Counted from the first letter of the stretch, positions 1 to 9,879 are shown. The stretch: DNA of 64,000 nucleotides from Alcanivorax sp. (GCF_002733835.1 NZ_NVWY01000003.1:81558-145557); one strand, 5' to 3'. Translations and numbers: made by a program. Notes: a model not told the origin generated them from the letters alone.

Positions 1-539
1 ACCCGGTGTTCGACCGGGAGACCGGCTCCGTGACCGCCGGCAACAGCAGCCCGCTCACCGATGGCGCCGGCGCCCTGCTGATGATGAGCGAAAAGAAAGC
101 CGCCGCCCTGGGCTACACCCCGCTGGGCTATATCCGCTCCTACGCCTTCGCGGCCCGCACCCCACAGGACGACCTGTTAATGGGCCCGGTACTGGCCGCC
201 CCCGCCGCCATGGCCCGGGCCGGGCTGGCGCTCAGTGACCTGACACTGGTGGATATGCACGAAGCCTTTGCCGGCCAGGTGGCCTGCAACCTGCGCGGCC
301 TGGCTGATGACGATTACGTGCGCAGCCAGACCGGGCTCGCCGCCCTTGGCGAAGTCGACCGCAGCAAGCTCAACGTGAACGGCGGCTCCATTGCCTATGG
401 CCACCCCTTCGGCGCCACCGGCGCCCGGGTGATCAGCCAGGCGCTGCACGAGTTGCAACACCGCGGCGGCGGGCTGGCCCTGACCACCGCCTGCGCCGCC
501 GGTGGCATCGGTGCCGCCATGGTGCTGGAAACCGAATAA
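1..539 (+). CDS. fadI: 3-ketoacyl-CoA thiolase (FadI-type), C-terminal part
   Basis: Carboxy-terminal ~178 residues of a thiolase; the frame is open to the left edge, so the start lies outside the window. Thiolases cleave 3-ketoacyl-CoA with CoA to release acetyl-CoA in beta-oxidation. Visible family signatures are [18 protein letters not shown], the active-site histidine block [10 protein letters not shown] and the C-terminal catalytic cysteine in [16 protein letters not shown]. The wording around [11 protein letters not shown] and DMHEAFA is closer to FadI than to FadA. The fadE-like gene begins 40 bases downstream on the same strand, which suggests a shared fatty-acid oxidation transcript. 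Confidence 0.9.
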   Translation, partial: PVFDRETGSVTAGNSSPLTDGAGALLMMSEKKAAALGYTPLGYIRSYAFAARTPQDDLLMGPVLAAPAAMARAGLALSDLTLVDMHEAFAGQVACNLRGLADDDYVRSQTGLAALGEVDRSKLNVNGGSIAYGHPFGATGARVISQALHELQHRGGGLALTTACAAGGIGAAMVLETE

Positions 540-579
540 CCCGCTTAATCAATGCAATCACATACAGGATGACGGCAAC

Positions 580-2874
580 ATGTTTAACCTACTGATGAAC
601 TGGATGCGGGATAACAAGATCCTGCCACAAATTTCCGACACCGAACGCCAGGCCCTGGAAGCCGGTGACGTCTGGATCGACGGCCAATTCTTCGGCGGCA
701 AGGTGGATTTCGAAAGCATCCTCGCCGAAAACTACGATCAGCTTTCCGAACACGAACAGGCCTATATCGATGGCCCAGTGGAAGAACTGCTGAAAAGGGC
801 CGATGCCTATACGCTGTCGCGCACCCGCAAACTGCCAGATGAACTGTTCACCTTCATGGCCGAGAACGGTTTCTTCGGCATGCAGATCGCCAAGGAATAC
901 GGCGGCAACCCCATGTCCACCCAGGCCAAGTCCTGCATCATGGCCAAGGTCAGCTCCCACTCCGGCCTGCTCAGCGCCATGGTGGTGATTCCCAACTCAC
1001 TGGGTGCGGCAGAGCTGCTCGGCCACTACGGCACCGATGAACAGAAGCAGTATTACCTGCCGAAACTGGCCAACGGCGAGTTCATTCCCTGCTTCGGTTT
1101 GACCGAACCCACCGCCGGCTCCGACGCTGCCTCCATCAAGGCAGAAGGCGAAGTGTTCAAAGACAGCGACGGCGAGATCAAATTCAAGCTCAACTTCCGC
1201 AAGCGCTACATCACCCTGGCGCCGGTCTCCAATCTGATCTCCCTGGCAGTACGCCTGCACGATCCGGAAAACCTGCTGGGCAAAGGTGAGGATGCCGGCA
1301 TCACTGTGGTGCTGCTGGAAAAAGGCCTCGACGGCCTGCACATCGGCGACCATCACCAACCCATTGGCGAGCACTTCCCCAACGGCCCCATCGTCGGCCG
1401 CGATGTAATCGTGCCCGCCAGCAACGTGCTGGGCGGCGTGGAATACACCGGCATGGGCTGGAAGATGCTGATGGAAGCCCTGGCCGGCGGACGCATGGTG
1501 TCCCTGCCCGCCACCGGTATCTGCGGCATTCGCCACGGCGCCATGATCGCCGGCGCCTATTCCATGGTGCGCCAGCAGTTCGGCATCCCCGTGGGTCGCA
1601 TGGAAGGGGTGGAGCACAAAATCGGCAAGGCCGCGGGCATGACCTATGCCTTTGATGCCGCCCGCGTGTTTGGTTGTTCCGCCGTGGATAAAGGCATCCA
1701 GCCGCCGGTGACCTCCGCCATCATGAAGGCCTACTCCACCGAAATGGGCCGCGACACCGGCACCGATGCCATGGACGTGACCGCGGGTTACGGCGTCATG
1801 CAAGGCCCCAACAACACCATGGGTCGCCTCTATAATTCCGCCCCGGTGAGCGTCACCGTGGAAGGCGCCAACATCATGACCCGCACCCTGATGATCTTTG
1901 GTCAGGGCGCCACCCGCTGCCACCCCTACGCCTACAACGTGGTGCAGGCGGTGGAAGACAATGATGTGAGCGCCTTCCGCAAAAACCTGACCGGCTGGAT
2001 GATCCAGTTCTTGCTGGGCTTCGTGATGAGCCTGGTGCGCGGCGTAACCCGCGGTTTCTTCACCGTGAAAGTGCCCAACGTGGCGCCGAAAACCAAAAGC
2101 ATCTACCGCCGCCTGGGCTGGGCCGCCACCCGCTTCGGCCTGCTCACCAACCTGGCCATGTTCTTCGTGGGCGGCAAACTCAAGGCACGCGGCAACCTCA
2201 CCGGTCGCTACGCCGATGTGGTGGCCTGGTTGTACATCACCACCTCTGCCCTGCGCCGCTATGAAGCAGAAGGCCGCAAGGCGGAAGACCTGGCGCTGGT
2301 GCAATACGCCGGTGAATACGGCCTGACCCAGATCCAGCAGGCCTTCGAAGGCATCTACGAGAACTTTGGCGGCCCGGTAGGCGTAATCCTGAAAACCGTG
2401 GGCCGTATCGGCCTGGGCATCAACCCGCTGGCCAAGCTGCCCAACGACCAGCTCAGCCACCAGGCCGCACTGGCCCTGCAAAGCTATGGCGACCAGTACA
2501 AGCGTCTGGTCGGCGGCAACTACATGCCGGAAGAAAGCGACGAGGGGCTCGGCCGCCTGCTCAAGGCCTTCCGCCTGACCACCGAAGCCGAACCGGTGCG
2601 CGCCAAGATCCGTGCCGCACAGAAAGCCCGCAAACTGGGTAAAGGCAAAGTGGAAGCCATGGCGTCCCAGGCCGCTGAACAGGGCGTGATTTCCGATGCG
2701 GAACTGGCCACCCTGAATGCTGCCACCGAGGCTTGCCTGCTGGCCATCGAAGTGGACGTATTCACCAAGGACGAGTACTACGGCGCCGGTGGCATCCCCG
2801 CCATGAGCGCCACCGGCGATGGCGGCCTGCAGCAGCCGTCACCCGCGGAGCAGGCCAAAGCGTCCGGCGAGTAA
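580..2874 (+). CDS. fadE: Acyl-CoA dehydrogenase (FadE-type)
   Basis: 764-residue acyl-CoA dehydrogenase of the large FadE type, catalysing the first FAD-dependent oxidation of beta-oxidation. The middle holds the acyl-CoA dehydrogenase core (CFGLTEPTAGSDAASIKAEG near residue 170; EGANIMTRTLMIFGQGATRCHPY near residue 430), followed by the long alpha-helical C-terminal extension (DUF1974 type) typical of FadE. The ATG at 580 is chosen because AGGA lies about 10 bases upstream and the product starts MFNLLMNWMRDNKI; an in-frame codon at 502 would overlap the thiolase gene. It probably works with the upstream thiolase. Confidence 0.93.
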   Translation: MFNLLMNWMRDNKILPQISDTERQALEAGDVWIDGQFFGGKVDFESILAENYDQLSEHEQAYIDGPVEELLKRADAYTLSRTRKLPDELFTFMAENGFFGMQIAKEYGGNPMSTQAKSCIMAKVSSHSGLLSAMVVIPNSLGAAELLGHYGTDEQKQYYLPKLANGEFIPCFGLTEPTAGSDAASIKAEGEVFKDSDGEIKFKLNFRKRYITLAPVSNLISLAVRLHDPENLLGKGEDAGITVVLLEKGLDGLHIGDHHQPIGEHFPNGPIVGRDVIVPASNVLGGVEYTGMGWKMLMEALAGGRMVSLPATGICGIRHGAMIAGAYSMVRQQFGIPVGRMEGVEHKIGKAAGMTYAFDAARVFGCSAVDKGIQPPVTSAIMKAYSTEMGRDTGTDAMDVTAGYGVMQGPNNTMGRLYNSAPVSVTVEGANIMTRTLMIFGQGATRCHPYAYNVVQAVEDNDVSAFRKNLTGWMIQFLLGFVMSLVRGVTRGFFTVKVPNVAPKTKSIYRRLGWAATRFGLLTNLAMFFVGGKLKARGNLTGRYADVVAWLYITTSALRRYEAEGRKAEDLALVQYAGEYGLTQIQQAFEGIYENFGGPVGVILKTVGRIGLGINPLAKLPNDQLSHQAALALQSYGDQYKRLVGGNYMPEESDEGLGRLLKAFRLTTEAEPVRAKIRAAQKARKLGKGKVEAMASQAAEQGVISDAELATLNAATEACLLAIEVDVFTKDEYYGAGGIPAMSATGDGGLQQPSPAEQAKASGE

Positions 2875-2896
2875 CCGCCCTGCCCTTAACGCTCAC

Positions 2897-2915
2897 GGGC
2901 CAGCCCGACTGGCCC
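2897..2915. terminator. Short hairpin after fadE
   Basis: GGGCCAG and CTGGCCC form a perfect 7-bp stem with a 5-base loop shortly after the fadE stop codon. There is no T-run, so a role as terminator is only a possibility. Confidence 0.3.
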
Positions 2916-2987
2916 GATCAACCCTGCCCACACGCCGCCTGACCGATTATGGTTGGGTGGCACAACAACAAAACAACGGACAGCCCT

Positions 2988-3881
2988 ATGAGCCTCCAGG
3001 CCCGCCTTATCAAAGCCGTGACCCGGCGCACCATCAAGCGCTCTGGCCTTAACGAACAGCAACTGGTACGCCACCTTCGCAAGGTCTTCAACGACACGCC
3101 CGTGCTGACACTGCTGCCTCGTGGCGTGACACTCAGCCGCGTGGAGCAGGACGGGTTTACCGGGGACCGCATCAGCGTAAAGCAACCCTCAATGACGGTG
3201 CTGTACCTGCACGGCGGCGCCTACATCGGTGGCATCACCAAGACCTACCACAACCTGGCCGGGCGGCTGGCCAAAAAGCTGCAAGCGGATGTCTACTTGC
3301 CGGTGTACCCCTTCGCACCGGAACACCCTTACCCCGCCGCCGTGAACCGGGTAATGGAAGCCTACGAATATCTGTTAAGCCTGGGCAAACACCCCCAGGA
3401 CATTGTCATTGCCGGCGACTCCGCCGGGGGCGGACTGACCCTGGCCACCCTGCTGCACATCCGCGACAAGGGGCTGGAACAACCCCGTTGCGCAGTAACC
3501 TTTTCACCCGCCAGCAACGCCTTTCCTGACGACACCATCCTGGATGCGCTGGACCCCAGCGATGCCATGTTGTCTGCCGATATCATTCGCACCGTGATCG
3601 ATATCTATCTCCCCAACCCGGATGACCGCAGCCACCCTTACGCGTCCCCCTGCCTGGGCGACTACACCGGTATCTGTCCGCTACTCATTACCGCCAGCAC
3701 CGATGAAGTGCTATACGCCGACGGCAAACGGGTACGCCGCGCAGCCGAACAAGCCGGTGTAAAAGTGGAATGGATAGAGCGCCCCGGCGTGTTCCATGTA
3801 TGGCCCATCATGGTGCCGTTCCTGCCGGAAGCGAACAAAGACCTGAAACGGGTTGTCGCCTTTATTAGGGCCTGTAGTTAG
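2988..3881 (+). CDS. Alpha/beta hydrolase, HSL-like (family IV) esterase
   Basis: 297-residue esterase/lipase of the hormone-sensitive-lipase-like family. The oxyanion-hole motif reads HGGAYIGG, the nucleophile elbow is GDSAGGG, the acid is probably the Asp of STDEVLYADG and the base the His of GVFHVWP. No signal peptide is seen, so it is probably cytoplasmic and acts on short to medium acyl esters. ATG 2988 (MSLQARLIKAV) is preferred over an upstream frame start at 2949, which adds a non-conserved N-terminus. It lies 113 bases behind fadE. Confidence 0.85.
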   Translation: MSLQARLIKAVTRRTIKRSGLNEQQLVRHLRKVFNDTPVLTLLPRGVTLSRVEQDGFTGDRISVKQPSMTVLYLHGGAYIGGITKTYHNLAGRLAKKLQADVYLPVYPFAPEHPYPAAVNRVMEAYEYLLSLGKHPQDIVIAGDSAGGGLTLATLLHIRDKGLEQPRCAVTFSPASNAFPDDTILDALDPSDAMLSADIIRTVIDIYLPNPDDRSHPYASPCLGDYTGICPLLITASTDEVLYADGKRVRRAAEQAGVKVEWIERPGVFHVWPIMVPFLPEANKDLKRVVAFIRACS

Positions 3882-3939
3882 CGTGAAAACACCGGTTGTG
3901 CCGGATTGATCGCAAGGGTGCCCGAAACACCGCCGTTGC

Positions 3940-4042
3940 TGGATGCCGAACGCCCGAAGCCGGACGTTAAACCGACGCCAGTTATTTTCGTCTGGCATCC
4001 GGCATTGGGCATCCGGCGTTGACCGCAGGGCATTGAGCGTTT
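3940..4042. repeat. Heptad-period intergenic repeat (inverted pair)
   Basis: Two blocks of degenerate 7-mers. At 3940-3967 the units are TGGATGC, CGAACGC, CCGAAGC, CGGACGT. At 3994-4042 they are GGCATCC, GGCATTG, GGCATCC, GGCGTTG, ACCGCAG, GGCATTG, AGCGTTT. The left block is roughly the reverse complement of the right. The rest of the 3882-4100 gap holds nothing I recognise. Confidence 0.7.
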
Positions 4043-4100
4043 CTGCCATTGCCGGCCCAAACCCGACATTCTTTACTGGGGTTCACCCAAAGGAGGCGGC

Positions 4101-5333
4101 ATGAGCGAATTACTGCCCCGTATTCACCCGGACGATTACTGCAACGAAGATCTGCCCACCCTCAGCCAACCCTGGTGGCAGACGCTGCCGTCCGACTTCC
4201 ACGCCATGCCGGATCACTTCCTGGCAGACAGCGACACAAGCTGGCGCATCAGCAGCACTGCCGCCGTGGATACTCTGGCTCGTACAGGCCTGGCCTGCAT
4301 GGCCGGTGCAGCGGCGCTACCCGCCACCCTGAACGCCGCCCGGCAGCGTGAAGAACGGCAACTGGCAGACTTCTACCGCCCCTTCCTGGCGGCCGGCGAT
4401 CCCAATGCGTTCTTCACCCCGCCCGCCGCGCAGGTGGAGATCAAACGCAGCCCGGTCTCCAGCTACCACTTTCAGCCCGAGGATGGCGACGCCCACACCC
4501 TGCATTTTGCGTCGCCATTCACACCGAAAAATCCGGCCCTGAAAGATCGCTACCTGAATCACACCCGCAACGGCACCGCCTGGGCGCAACACTGGCGCCA
4601 CCACGACGGCCCGCGCCCCACCCTGGTGATGATTCACGGATTCGTGGCCGACCCGTACTGGCTCAATACCCGCTGGCTGGCGCTGCCCTGGTTCTACAAG
4701 CAGGGCTTCGATGTGTTGCTTTACACCCTGCCTTTCCATGGCCGCCGCAAGAGCCGTTTCGCTCCGTTCAGCGGCGCCGAATTTTTCAGCCAGGGCATGG
4801 CCGCGCTCAACGAAACCTTTGCCCACGCCATTCATGACCTGCGCCTGTTCATGCGGATGCTGCGCGAGCAAGGCTCACCCGCCATCGGCGCCACCGGCAT
4901 TTCCCTGGGCGGTTACACCACCGGCCTGCTGGCGGCACTGGAAAAGGACCTGGCCTTTGCCATTCCCAATGTACCGCTGGTGAGCGTGATCGATTTGATG
5001 AAAAGCTGGTTCCCGATCAACCAGCAGGTGAAGCTGCTGAATCAGGTCTACGACACCAACACCGCCGGCCTTCGCGAAATTACCGCCCTGCATTCGCCGT
5101 TAACCTGGCCCTGCCAGGTACCACAAAGCGGGCGCATGATCATCGGTGGTGCCGGCGATCGCTTCGCGCCGCCCAAGCACAGCCACCTGCTGCGCCAACA
5201 CTGGAATAATTGCGATGTGCACTGGTTCCCGGGCAACCACCTGCTGCACCTGGATCAGGGGCTATACCTGAAAGCCATGCGGGACTTTATGAAAGGCGCG
5301 CTGGCGGAACAAAAGGTGAGATTGAGCGCGTAG
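4101..5333 (+). CDS. Alpha/beta hydrolase, ABHD18 (DUF2048)-like
   Basis: 410-residue alpha/beta hydrolase. The fold is shown by the VMIHGFVADPYW strand-turn, the nucleophile elbow GISLGGYTTG, an acid region GGAGDRFAPPKHS and the C-terminal His in GNHLLHLDQG. The arrangement resembles the ABHD18/DUF2048 group; the substrate is unknown. The start is firm: a near-perfect AAAGGAGG ribosome site ends 4 bases before ATG 4101. It stands alone between a heptad repeat block and a 29-bp inverted-repeat element. Confidence 0.8.
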   Translation: MSELLPRIHPDDYCNEDLPTLSQPWWQTLPSDFHAMPDHFLADSDTSWRISSTAAVDTLARTGLACMAGAAALPATLNAARQREERQLADFYRPFLAAGDPNAFFTPPAAQVEIKRSPVSSYHFQPEDGDAHTLHFASPFTPKNPALKDRYLNHTRNGTAWAQHWRHHDGPRPTLVMIHGFVADPYWLNTRWLALPWFYKQGFDVLLYTLPFHGRRKSRFAPFSGAEFFSQGMAALNETFAHAIHDLRLFMRMLREQGSPAIGATGISLGGYTTGLLAALEKDLAFAIPNVPLVSVIDLMKSWFPINQQVKLLNQVYDTNTAGLREITALHSPLTWPCQVPQSGRMIIGGAGDRFAPPKHSHLLRQHWNNCDVHWFPGNHLLHLDQGLYLKAMRDFMKGALAEQKVRLSA

Positions 5334-5343
5334 GCGCCCCCCT

Positions 5344-5496
5344 TGTAGGAGTTCCCTTCCAGGGGACGAACCGTGCGTAGCACGGAATCGACCGAAGGGC
5401 GATAAGGCATTTCCGTGCTCGACAGGTCTCAAAAGAAAAGCCTCCCTCCGGTCGGCTCGCTGCGCGAGGTTCGTCCCCTGGAAGGGAATTCCTACA
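5344..5496. repeat. 29-bp inverted-repeat element (MITE-like)
   Basis: Arms 5344-5372 and 5468-5496 are reverse complements over 29 bases with one mismatch (for example AGGGGACGAACC against GGTTCGTCCCCT). They enclose 95 bases with smaller palindromes such as CGTGCGTAGCACG. There is no open reading frame. The element fills the convergent gap between the ABHD18-like gene and the DUF502 gene. Confidence 0.8.
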
Positions 5497-5517
5497 GCGG
5501 CTTCCTATTGGGACTGA

Positions 5518-6150
5518 TCAGCCTTCCTGCTTGTCCGTCTTGAACAGCGACGCCGTACCCGCACCACAGGAAACCACCGTTTTCATCATGCTCTCCACCC
5601 CGATTTCCGGATGCAACTCCACCAGAGACGCATCCAGATGGTAGATAAATCCGCTGGTAGGATTGGGGCCGGTGGGCACAAAAACGGTGACATGGCCATC
5701 CGCGTGGCGAGACGTGACCAGTGCGGTCACCGACACGTCCGTCTCCCGGCCATATAACCAGACCCGTGCCACTTCTCCACGGCTGAACGGGCTGTCCGCA
5801 CTGCTGCCCATCAGCTGGGCAATCACTTCACGCACCGTGGTGTAACCGGGAAGACGTGTCATTACATGCTCTTCCCACTGCTGCCAGGCCCAGCTTCCCA
5901 GTCGCGTGGCGACCAGCGTGCCCACCAGAAAACACAGCACCAGCACCGCCAGCACCGACAACCAGTCCGCCACAAACTTGGGCAACCCGAAGGCGCTGAT
6001 AAACACCGACGTAAACGGCGAAATCAGCTCGGTGACCGTCTGATAAATCCATTTAAAGAAGAACACGATAATGGAAATGGGCAGCAGAATGGTCAGCCCA
6101 CCCAGCAGCGACTTGCGGATAAAGAACCAGATACGACTGGAACCTTTCAT
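5518..6150 (-). CDS. DUF502 family membrane protein
   Basis: 210-residue inner-membrane protein of the DUF502 family, function unknown. Two strong hydrophobic segments (residues ~12-35, LLGGLTILLPISIIVFFF, and ~62-83, LSVLAVLVLCFLVGTLVA) precede a soluble domain with the family's VFVPTGPNPTSGF segment. Bacterial members are often near translation or stress genes, but the role is not established. It faces the ABHD18-like gene tail to tail, and greB lies upstream on the same strand. Confidence 0.85.
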   Translation of the reverse strand: MKGSSRIWFFIRKSLLGGLTILLPISIIVFFFKWIYQTVTELISPFTSVFISAFGLPKFVADWLSVLAVLVLCFLVGTLVATRLGSWAWQQWEEHVMTRLPGYTTVREVIAQLMGSSADSPFSRGEVARVWLYGRETDVSVTALVTSRHADGHVTVFVPTGPNPTSGFIYHLDASLVELHPEIGVESMMKTVVSCGAGTASLFKTDKQEG

Positions 6151-6238
6151 CGGTTTTCCCCTAAATAAATAAAATGACGCAACACGCTAAAAAATTGCGT
6201 TGTTTTTGCATGATGCGTGGAGTGTATTGCGTGCCGCC

Positions 6239-6736
6239 TCACTCATACCAGATGCGGTTGATAAACAGACAACGCTCTCCGGCCGGGGTTCGCACCTCCA
6301 CCTCGTCATCCACCTGTTTCTTGAGCAAGGCCCGTGCCAGCGGCGCGTCGATGCTGATATAGCCTCTTGCCGCATCGGTTTCATCCGGCCCCACCAGCCG
6401 GTAGATTTCGGTCTCACCGGCGTCGTTTTCCAGTTCCACCCAGGCGCCAAAAAATACCCGGCTCTGGTCATCCGGCACCCGATCCACCACCGTCATGTCA
6501 TCCAGGCGCTTGCTGAGAAAGCGCACACGCCGGTCAATTTCACGCAGCTGTTTCTTGCCGTAGATGTATTCCGCGTTTTCCGAGCGATCTCCCTGGGCCG
6601 CCGCCTCCTGCACCGCCTGGGTAACCACCGGACGTTTTTCCTTCCACAGGTACTGCAGCTCATCGTTGAGCTTATGGTAGCCCTCGACAGTGATGTACTT
6701 GGAGGCGGGAGTGCCCTTTGGTCGCCAGCGGCCCAT
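6239..6736 (-). CDS. greB: Transcription elongation factor GreB
   Basis: 165-residue Gre factor that rescues backtracked RNA polymerase by stimulating transcript cleavage. The N-terminal coiled coil carries GDRSENAEYIYGKKQLREID, the Gre signature with the acidic tip; the IDRRVRFLSKRL wording marks GreB rather than GreA. The C-terminal FKBP-like domain follows. A GAGG site overlaps the end of the upstream VOC gene, 3 bases away, suggesting co-transcription. Confidence 0.95.
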   Translation of the reverse strand: MGRWRPKGTPASKYITVEGYHKLNDELQYLWKEKRPVVTQAVQEAAAQGDRSENAEYIYGKKQLREIDRRVRFLSKRLDDMTVVDRVPDDQSRVFFGAWVELENDAGETEIYRLVGPDETDAARGYISIDAPLARALLKKQVDDEVEVRTPAGERCLFINRIWYE

Positions 6737-6739
6737 GGG

Positions 6740-7165
6740 TTATACCTCGAAGATCCGGTGCAGCTCGCGCAGCCCCTTGAACTCCAGCGTATTGCCCGTG
6801 GGGTCCTGAACGAAAAAGGTGCCCTGCTCTGCCGGCTGCCCCACAAACCGCTCGCGGGGTTTAAGCAGAAACGGCCAGTCGTGCTCGTAAATTCGCTCCA
6901 CCAGCATTTCCCAGGTGGCAAAATCCAGCACCACACCAAAATGCGGCATGGGCACCGGGTGGCCATCCACCTCGCTGTAGCCCTGGATCGGCGTCAGATC
7001 TTCGCCTTTATGCAAAGAGAGCTGATGACCATGCAGGTCGATATCGATCCAGTTGGGCGCATCACGGCCTCGGCGCGCACCCAGCACCCGACAATAAAAG
7101 TCGGCGGCGTCTTCCAGGTCGTTTACCAAAAAGGCCAGATGAAAGGCCGGTTGTTTTTCCATCAT
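6740..7165 (-). CDS. VOC-family (glyoxalase/dioxygenase fold) protein
   Basis: 141-residue single VOC domain with two beta-alpha-beta-beta-beta halves. Visible markers are FHLAFLVNDLEDAADFYCRVLGA at the N-terminus, MPHFGVVLDFATW in the centre and FVQDPTGNTLEFKGL at the C-terminus. Candidate metal ligands are the His of FHLAF and HFGVVL and the Glu of TLEFKG. The substrate is not predictable. Two consecutive ATGs are possible starts (7165 or 7162), with only a weak ribosome site. It is tightly followed by greB. Confidence 0.85.
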   Translation of the reverse strand: MMEKQPAFHLAFLVNDLEDAADFYCRVLGARRGRDAPNWIDIDLHGHQLSLHKGEDLTPIQGYSEVDGHPVPMPHFGVVLDFATWEMLVERIYEHDWPFLLKPRERFVGQPAEQGTFFVQDPTGNTLEFKGLRELHRIFEV

Positions 7166-7218
7166 TCGCTGCTCTTGCTAAACTCTCGTGATTCCGCCCG
7201 TGACACGCTTTTCTGTAG

Positions 7219-8262
<1,044 letters not shown>

Positions 8263-8303
8263 ACCGCTACCAGCGGGCTTGCGGAAGGGGGCACAGCCGG
8301 AAT

Positions 8304-8323
8304 TATAATGCATACACACTATA
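8304..8323 (+). promoter_or_regulatory. marR promoter and putative MarR operator
   Basis: A perfect -10 TATAAT at 8304-8309 overlaps TGCATACACACTATA (8309-8323). The reverse complement of the latter, TATAGTGTGTATGCA, matches the motif upstream of the hydrolase gene at 9645-9657. A binding site here would block transcription, consistent with MarR autoregulation. Confidence 0.6.
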
Positions 8324-8336
8324 AAGGAGCGCGTGC

Positions 8337-8807
8337 ATGACGACCCGCAGCCAAACCACCCCGCCTGCACCAGCCCCCGAAGAGATCGGCCTGCACTGCG
8401 CCGCCCTGCACTCCCGGGTGTTTTCCCGCCTGGTGACGCGCCTGTTCAATAACAGGCTGGCAGATAGTGGCCTGCGCATTACCCAATTTTCCGTGCTCAA
8501 TGCCATCAAGGCGCGGCCGCCGGAATCCATCTACCAGCTGGCCGAACTACTGGGCATGGAACGCACCTCTCTGCAGCGCACCGTCGATAAACTTATCGAG
8601 AAAGGCCTGGTGGAAACACAGCCCACGGGAAAGAAACGCTCCCTTGGGCTGACCCTGACGCCCCTGGGCGAAACGTCCTACCAACAAGCCCTGCACGGCT
8701 GGCAGGATGCCCAGCAACATTTTGAATCGCTGGTGGGCGCCGCTAACTGGGAACAAATATCCCGGGAGCTGCGCGGCTTCAGCCGGCAGGTCAAGCAGAC
8801 GCTCTAA
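8337..8807 (+). CDS. MarR-family transcriptional regulator
   Basis: 156-residue winged-helix regulator. The helix-turn-helix and wing are seen in ITQFSVLNAI, SIYQLAELLGMERTSLQRTVDKLIEKGLV and GKKRSLGLTLTPLG (residues ~45-105). MarR proteins are dimeric repressors that respond to small ligands. An AAAGGAG site precedes ATG 8337. Its 3' end overlaps by 17 bases the convergent hydrolase gene, and the two genes share an operator-like motif at their outer ends, so the hydrolase is the likely target along with its own gene. Confidence 0.9.
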   Translation: MTTRSQTTPPAPAPEEIGLHCAALHSRVFSRLVTRLFNNRLADSGLRITQFSVLNAIKARPPESIYQLAELLGMERTSLQRTVDKLIEKGLVETQPTGKKRSLGLTLTPLGETSYQQALHGWQDAQQHFESLVGAANWEQISRELRGFSRQVKQTL

Positions 8808-9630
8808 CCTCTGTAGCAGGCTCATCCGCAAACCCGTGGATGGCTTTCAGAACACTCGGCTCGGCAAGCAAACGGCGATGGCCAAGACCCGAGGTCTGAA
8901 ACAGCTGTGCCTTTGCAACGGCCTGATGCAAACGCAAGGTATCGGCAAACGGCACTTCCCGGTCCGTCATATCGTGTACCAAAAGCACAGGGCAACTGAT
9001 ACGCCGGCCGCGCCGGGCAATATCCAGCACCTCATAGCCAATACCGACCCGGTTGGCCATTCCCTCCAGCAAATGCTGCCGAGCACTCGACCCGAACCGC
9101 AGAAACAGCGCCATCCGCGACACCATAGCCCGGAAATTGGTCGGCGGGGCCACCAGAATGGCCCTGGGTACATCCGTGCGTTCGGCCAGCACAAACGCCA
9201 GGGCCGCCGCTCCCATGGAATGCCCAACCGCCAGATCCAGCGGCTCGCCGATCTCATCCAGCGCCTGGCGAATGGAGATAATGAAATCCCCCACATGGGC
9301 TGCCCCATCCATCTCATCGCCATGGCCCGGCATCTGCAGGGCATAAAAGGTATGCCGTGCCCGGCCCAACTCCGTCATCAGCGGCTGAAACTGCTGCGCA
9401 TGGCCGGACCAGCCATGAACCAGCAGCACCCGCCTGGGACCACCGGGCCAGACCAGTAAACGGGCTCGGGAGCCAACCGGCACAATCCGCTCCGGCGGCA
9501 CCACACCGGCCCCTGCATCCAGGGCAAATCGGCGCGGCGTGGTCATCATATCCAGTGCCAACCTGCCGGCTCTTCCAGGAAAAAGACGGCTAAACACCGC
9601 CATGGCAATCACAAAGAGCTTCATCATCAT
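8791..9630 (-). CDS. Alpha/beta hydrolase
   Basis: 279-residue alpha/beta hydrolase. LLVHGWSGHAQQF is the oxyanion strand, GHSMGAAA the nucleophile elbow, HDMTDREVPF carries the acid and GLGHRRLL the catalytic His, in the canonical order. The N-terminus (MMMKLFVIAMAVFSRLFPG) is hydrophobic and could be a membrane anchor. GGAGAGG lies before the ATG run at 9630. The promoter carries two copies of the motif found at the marR promoter, so this is probably a MarR-controlled ester or lipid hydrolase. Confidence 0.88.
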   Translation of the reverse strand: MMMKLFVIAMAVFSRLFPGRAGRLALDMMTTPRRFALDAGAGVVPPERIVPVGSRARLLVWPGGPRRVLLVHGWSGHAQQFQPLMTELGRARHTFYALQMPGHGDEMDGAAHVGDFIISIRQALDEIGEPLDLAVGHSMGAAALAFVLAERTDVPRAILVAPPTNFRAMVSRMALFLRFGSSARQHLLEGMANRVGIGYEVLDIARRGRRISCPVLLVHDMTDREVPFADTLRLHQAVAKAQLFQTSGLGHRRLLAEPSVLKAIHGFADEPATEVRASA

Positions 9631-9644
9631 TCCTCTCCTTTTGA

Positions 9645-9677
9645 TGCATATACACTAAACCTGATGTCACGAGCCAA
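9645..9677 (-). promoter_or_regulatory. Hydrolase promoter with MarR-type operator
   Basis: On the minus strand TTGGCT (9672-9677) and TGTATA (9649-9654) are separated by exactly 17 bases, a good sigma-70 promoter. The -10 is embedded in TGCATATACACTA (9645-9657), nearly the same 13-mer as at 8309-8321 in the marR promoter. Confidence 0.55.
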
Positions 9678-9709
9678 CCCAGGGCCCAAGGCTATTGCCT
9701 CTTTCTTTT

Positions 9710-9723
9710 AGTGTATTTACACT
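9710..9723. promoter_or_regulatory. Perfect palindrome, second putative MarR site
   Basis: AGTGTA-TT-TACACT is a perfect 6-2-6 palindrome, the symmetric form of the motif in the marR and hydrolase promoters. It lies about 55 bases upstream of the hydrolase -10. Confidence 0.5.
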
Positions 9724-9879
9724 TTAAAGAGAAAATCAAGCATTCTTCATCAGCTTGATGGCTGAAACAGCATCAACAGACGGGGCTCAAGCCAATGGCA
9801 ATTCACGCGGAACCGCTATGATCCCGCCGCTTTTCGCTGATTCTTTTATATTGGGCCTATGGCCCGAGGAGTGATTATT

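Noticed and set aside
997..2481. Long open frame opposite fadE (494 codons, minus strand)
   Set aside because: Composition is His/Gly/Ala-rich, as expected for the antisense of a GC-rich gene; no family signature; fadE on the other strand is unambiguous.
5344..5496. Insertion sequence ends
   Set aside because: No transposase frame lies between or beside the arms; kept only as a MITE-like repeat.
9853..9865. GGGCCTATGGCCC as a terminator
   Set aside because: The stem is only five pairs with no T-run and lies directly before a ribosome site, so a leader hairpin is more likely.
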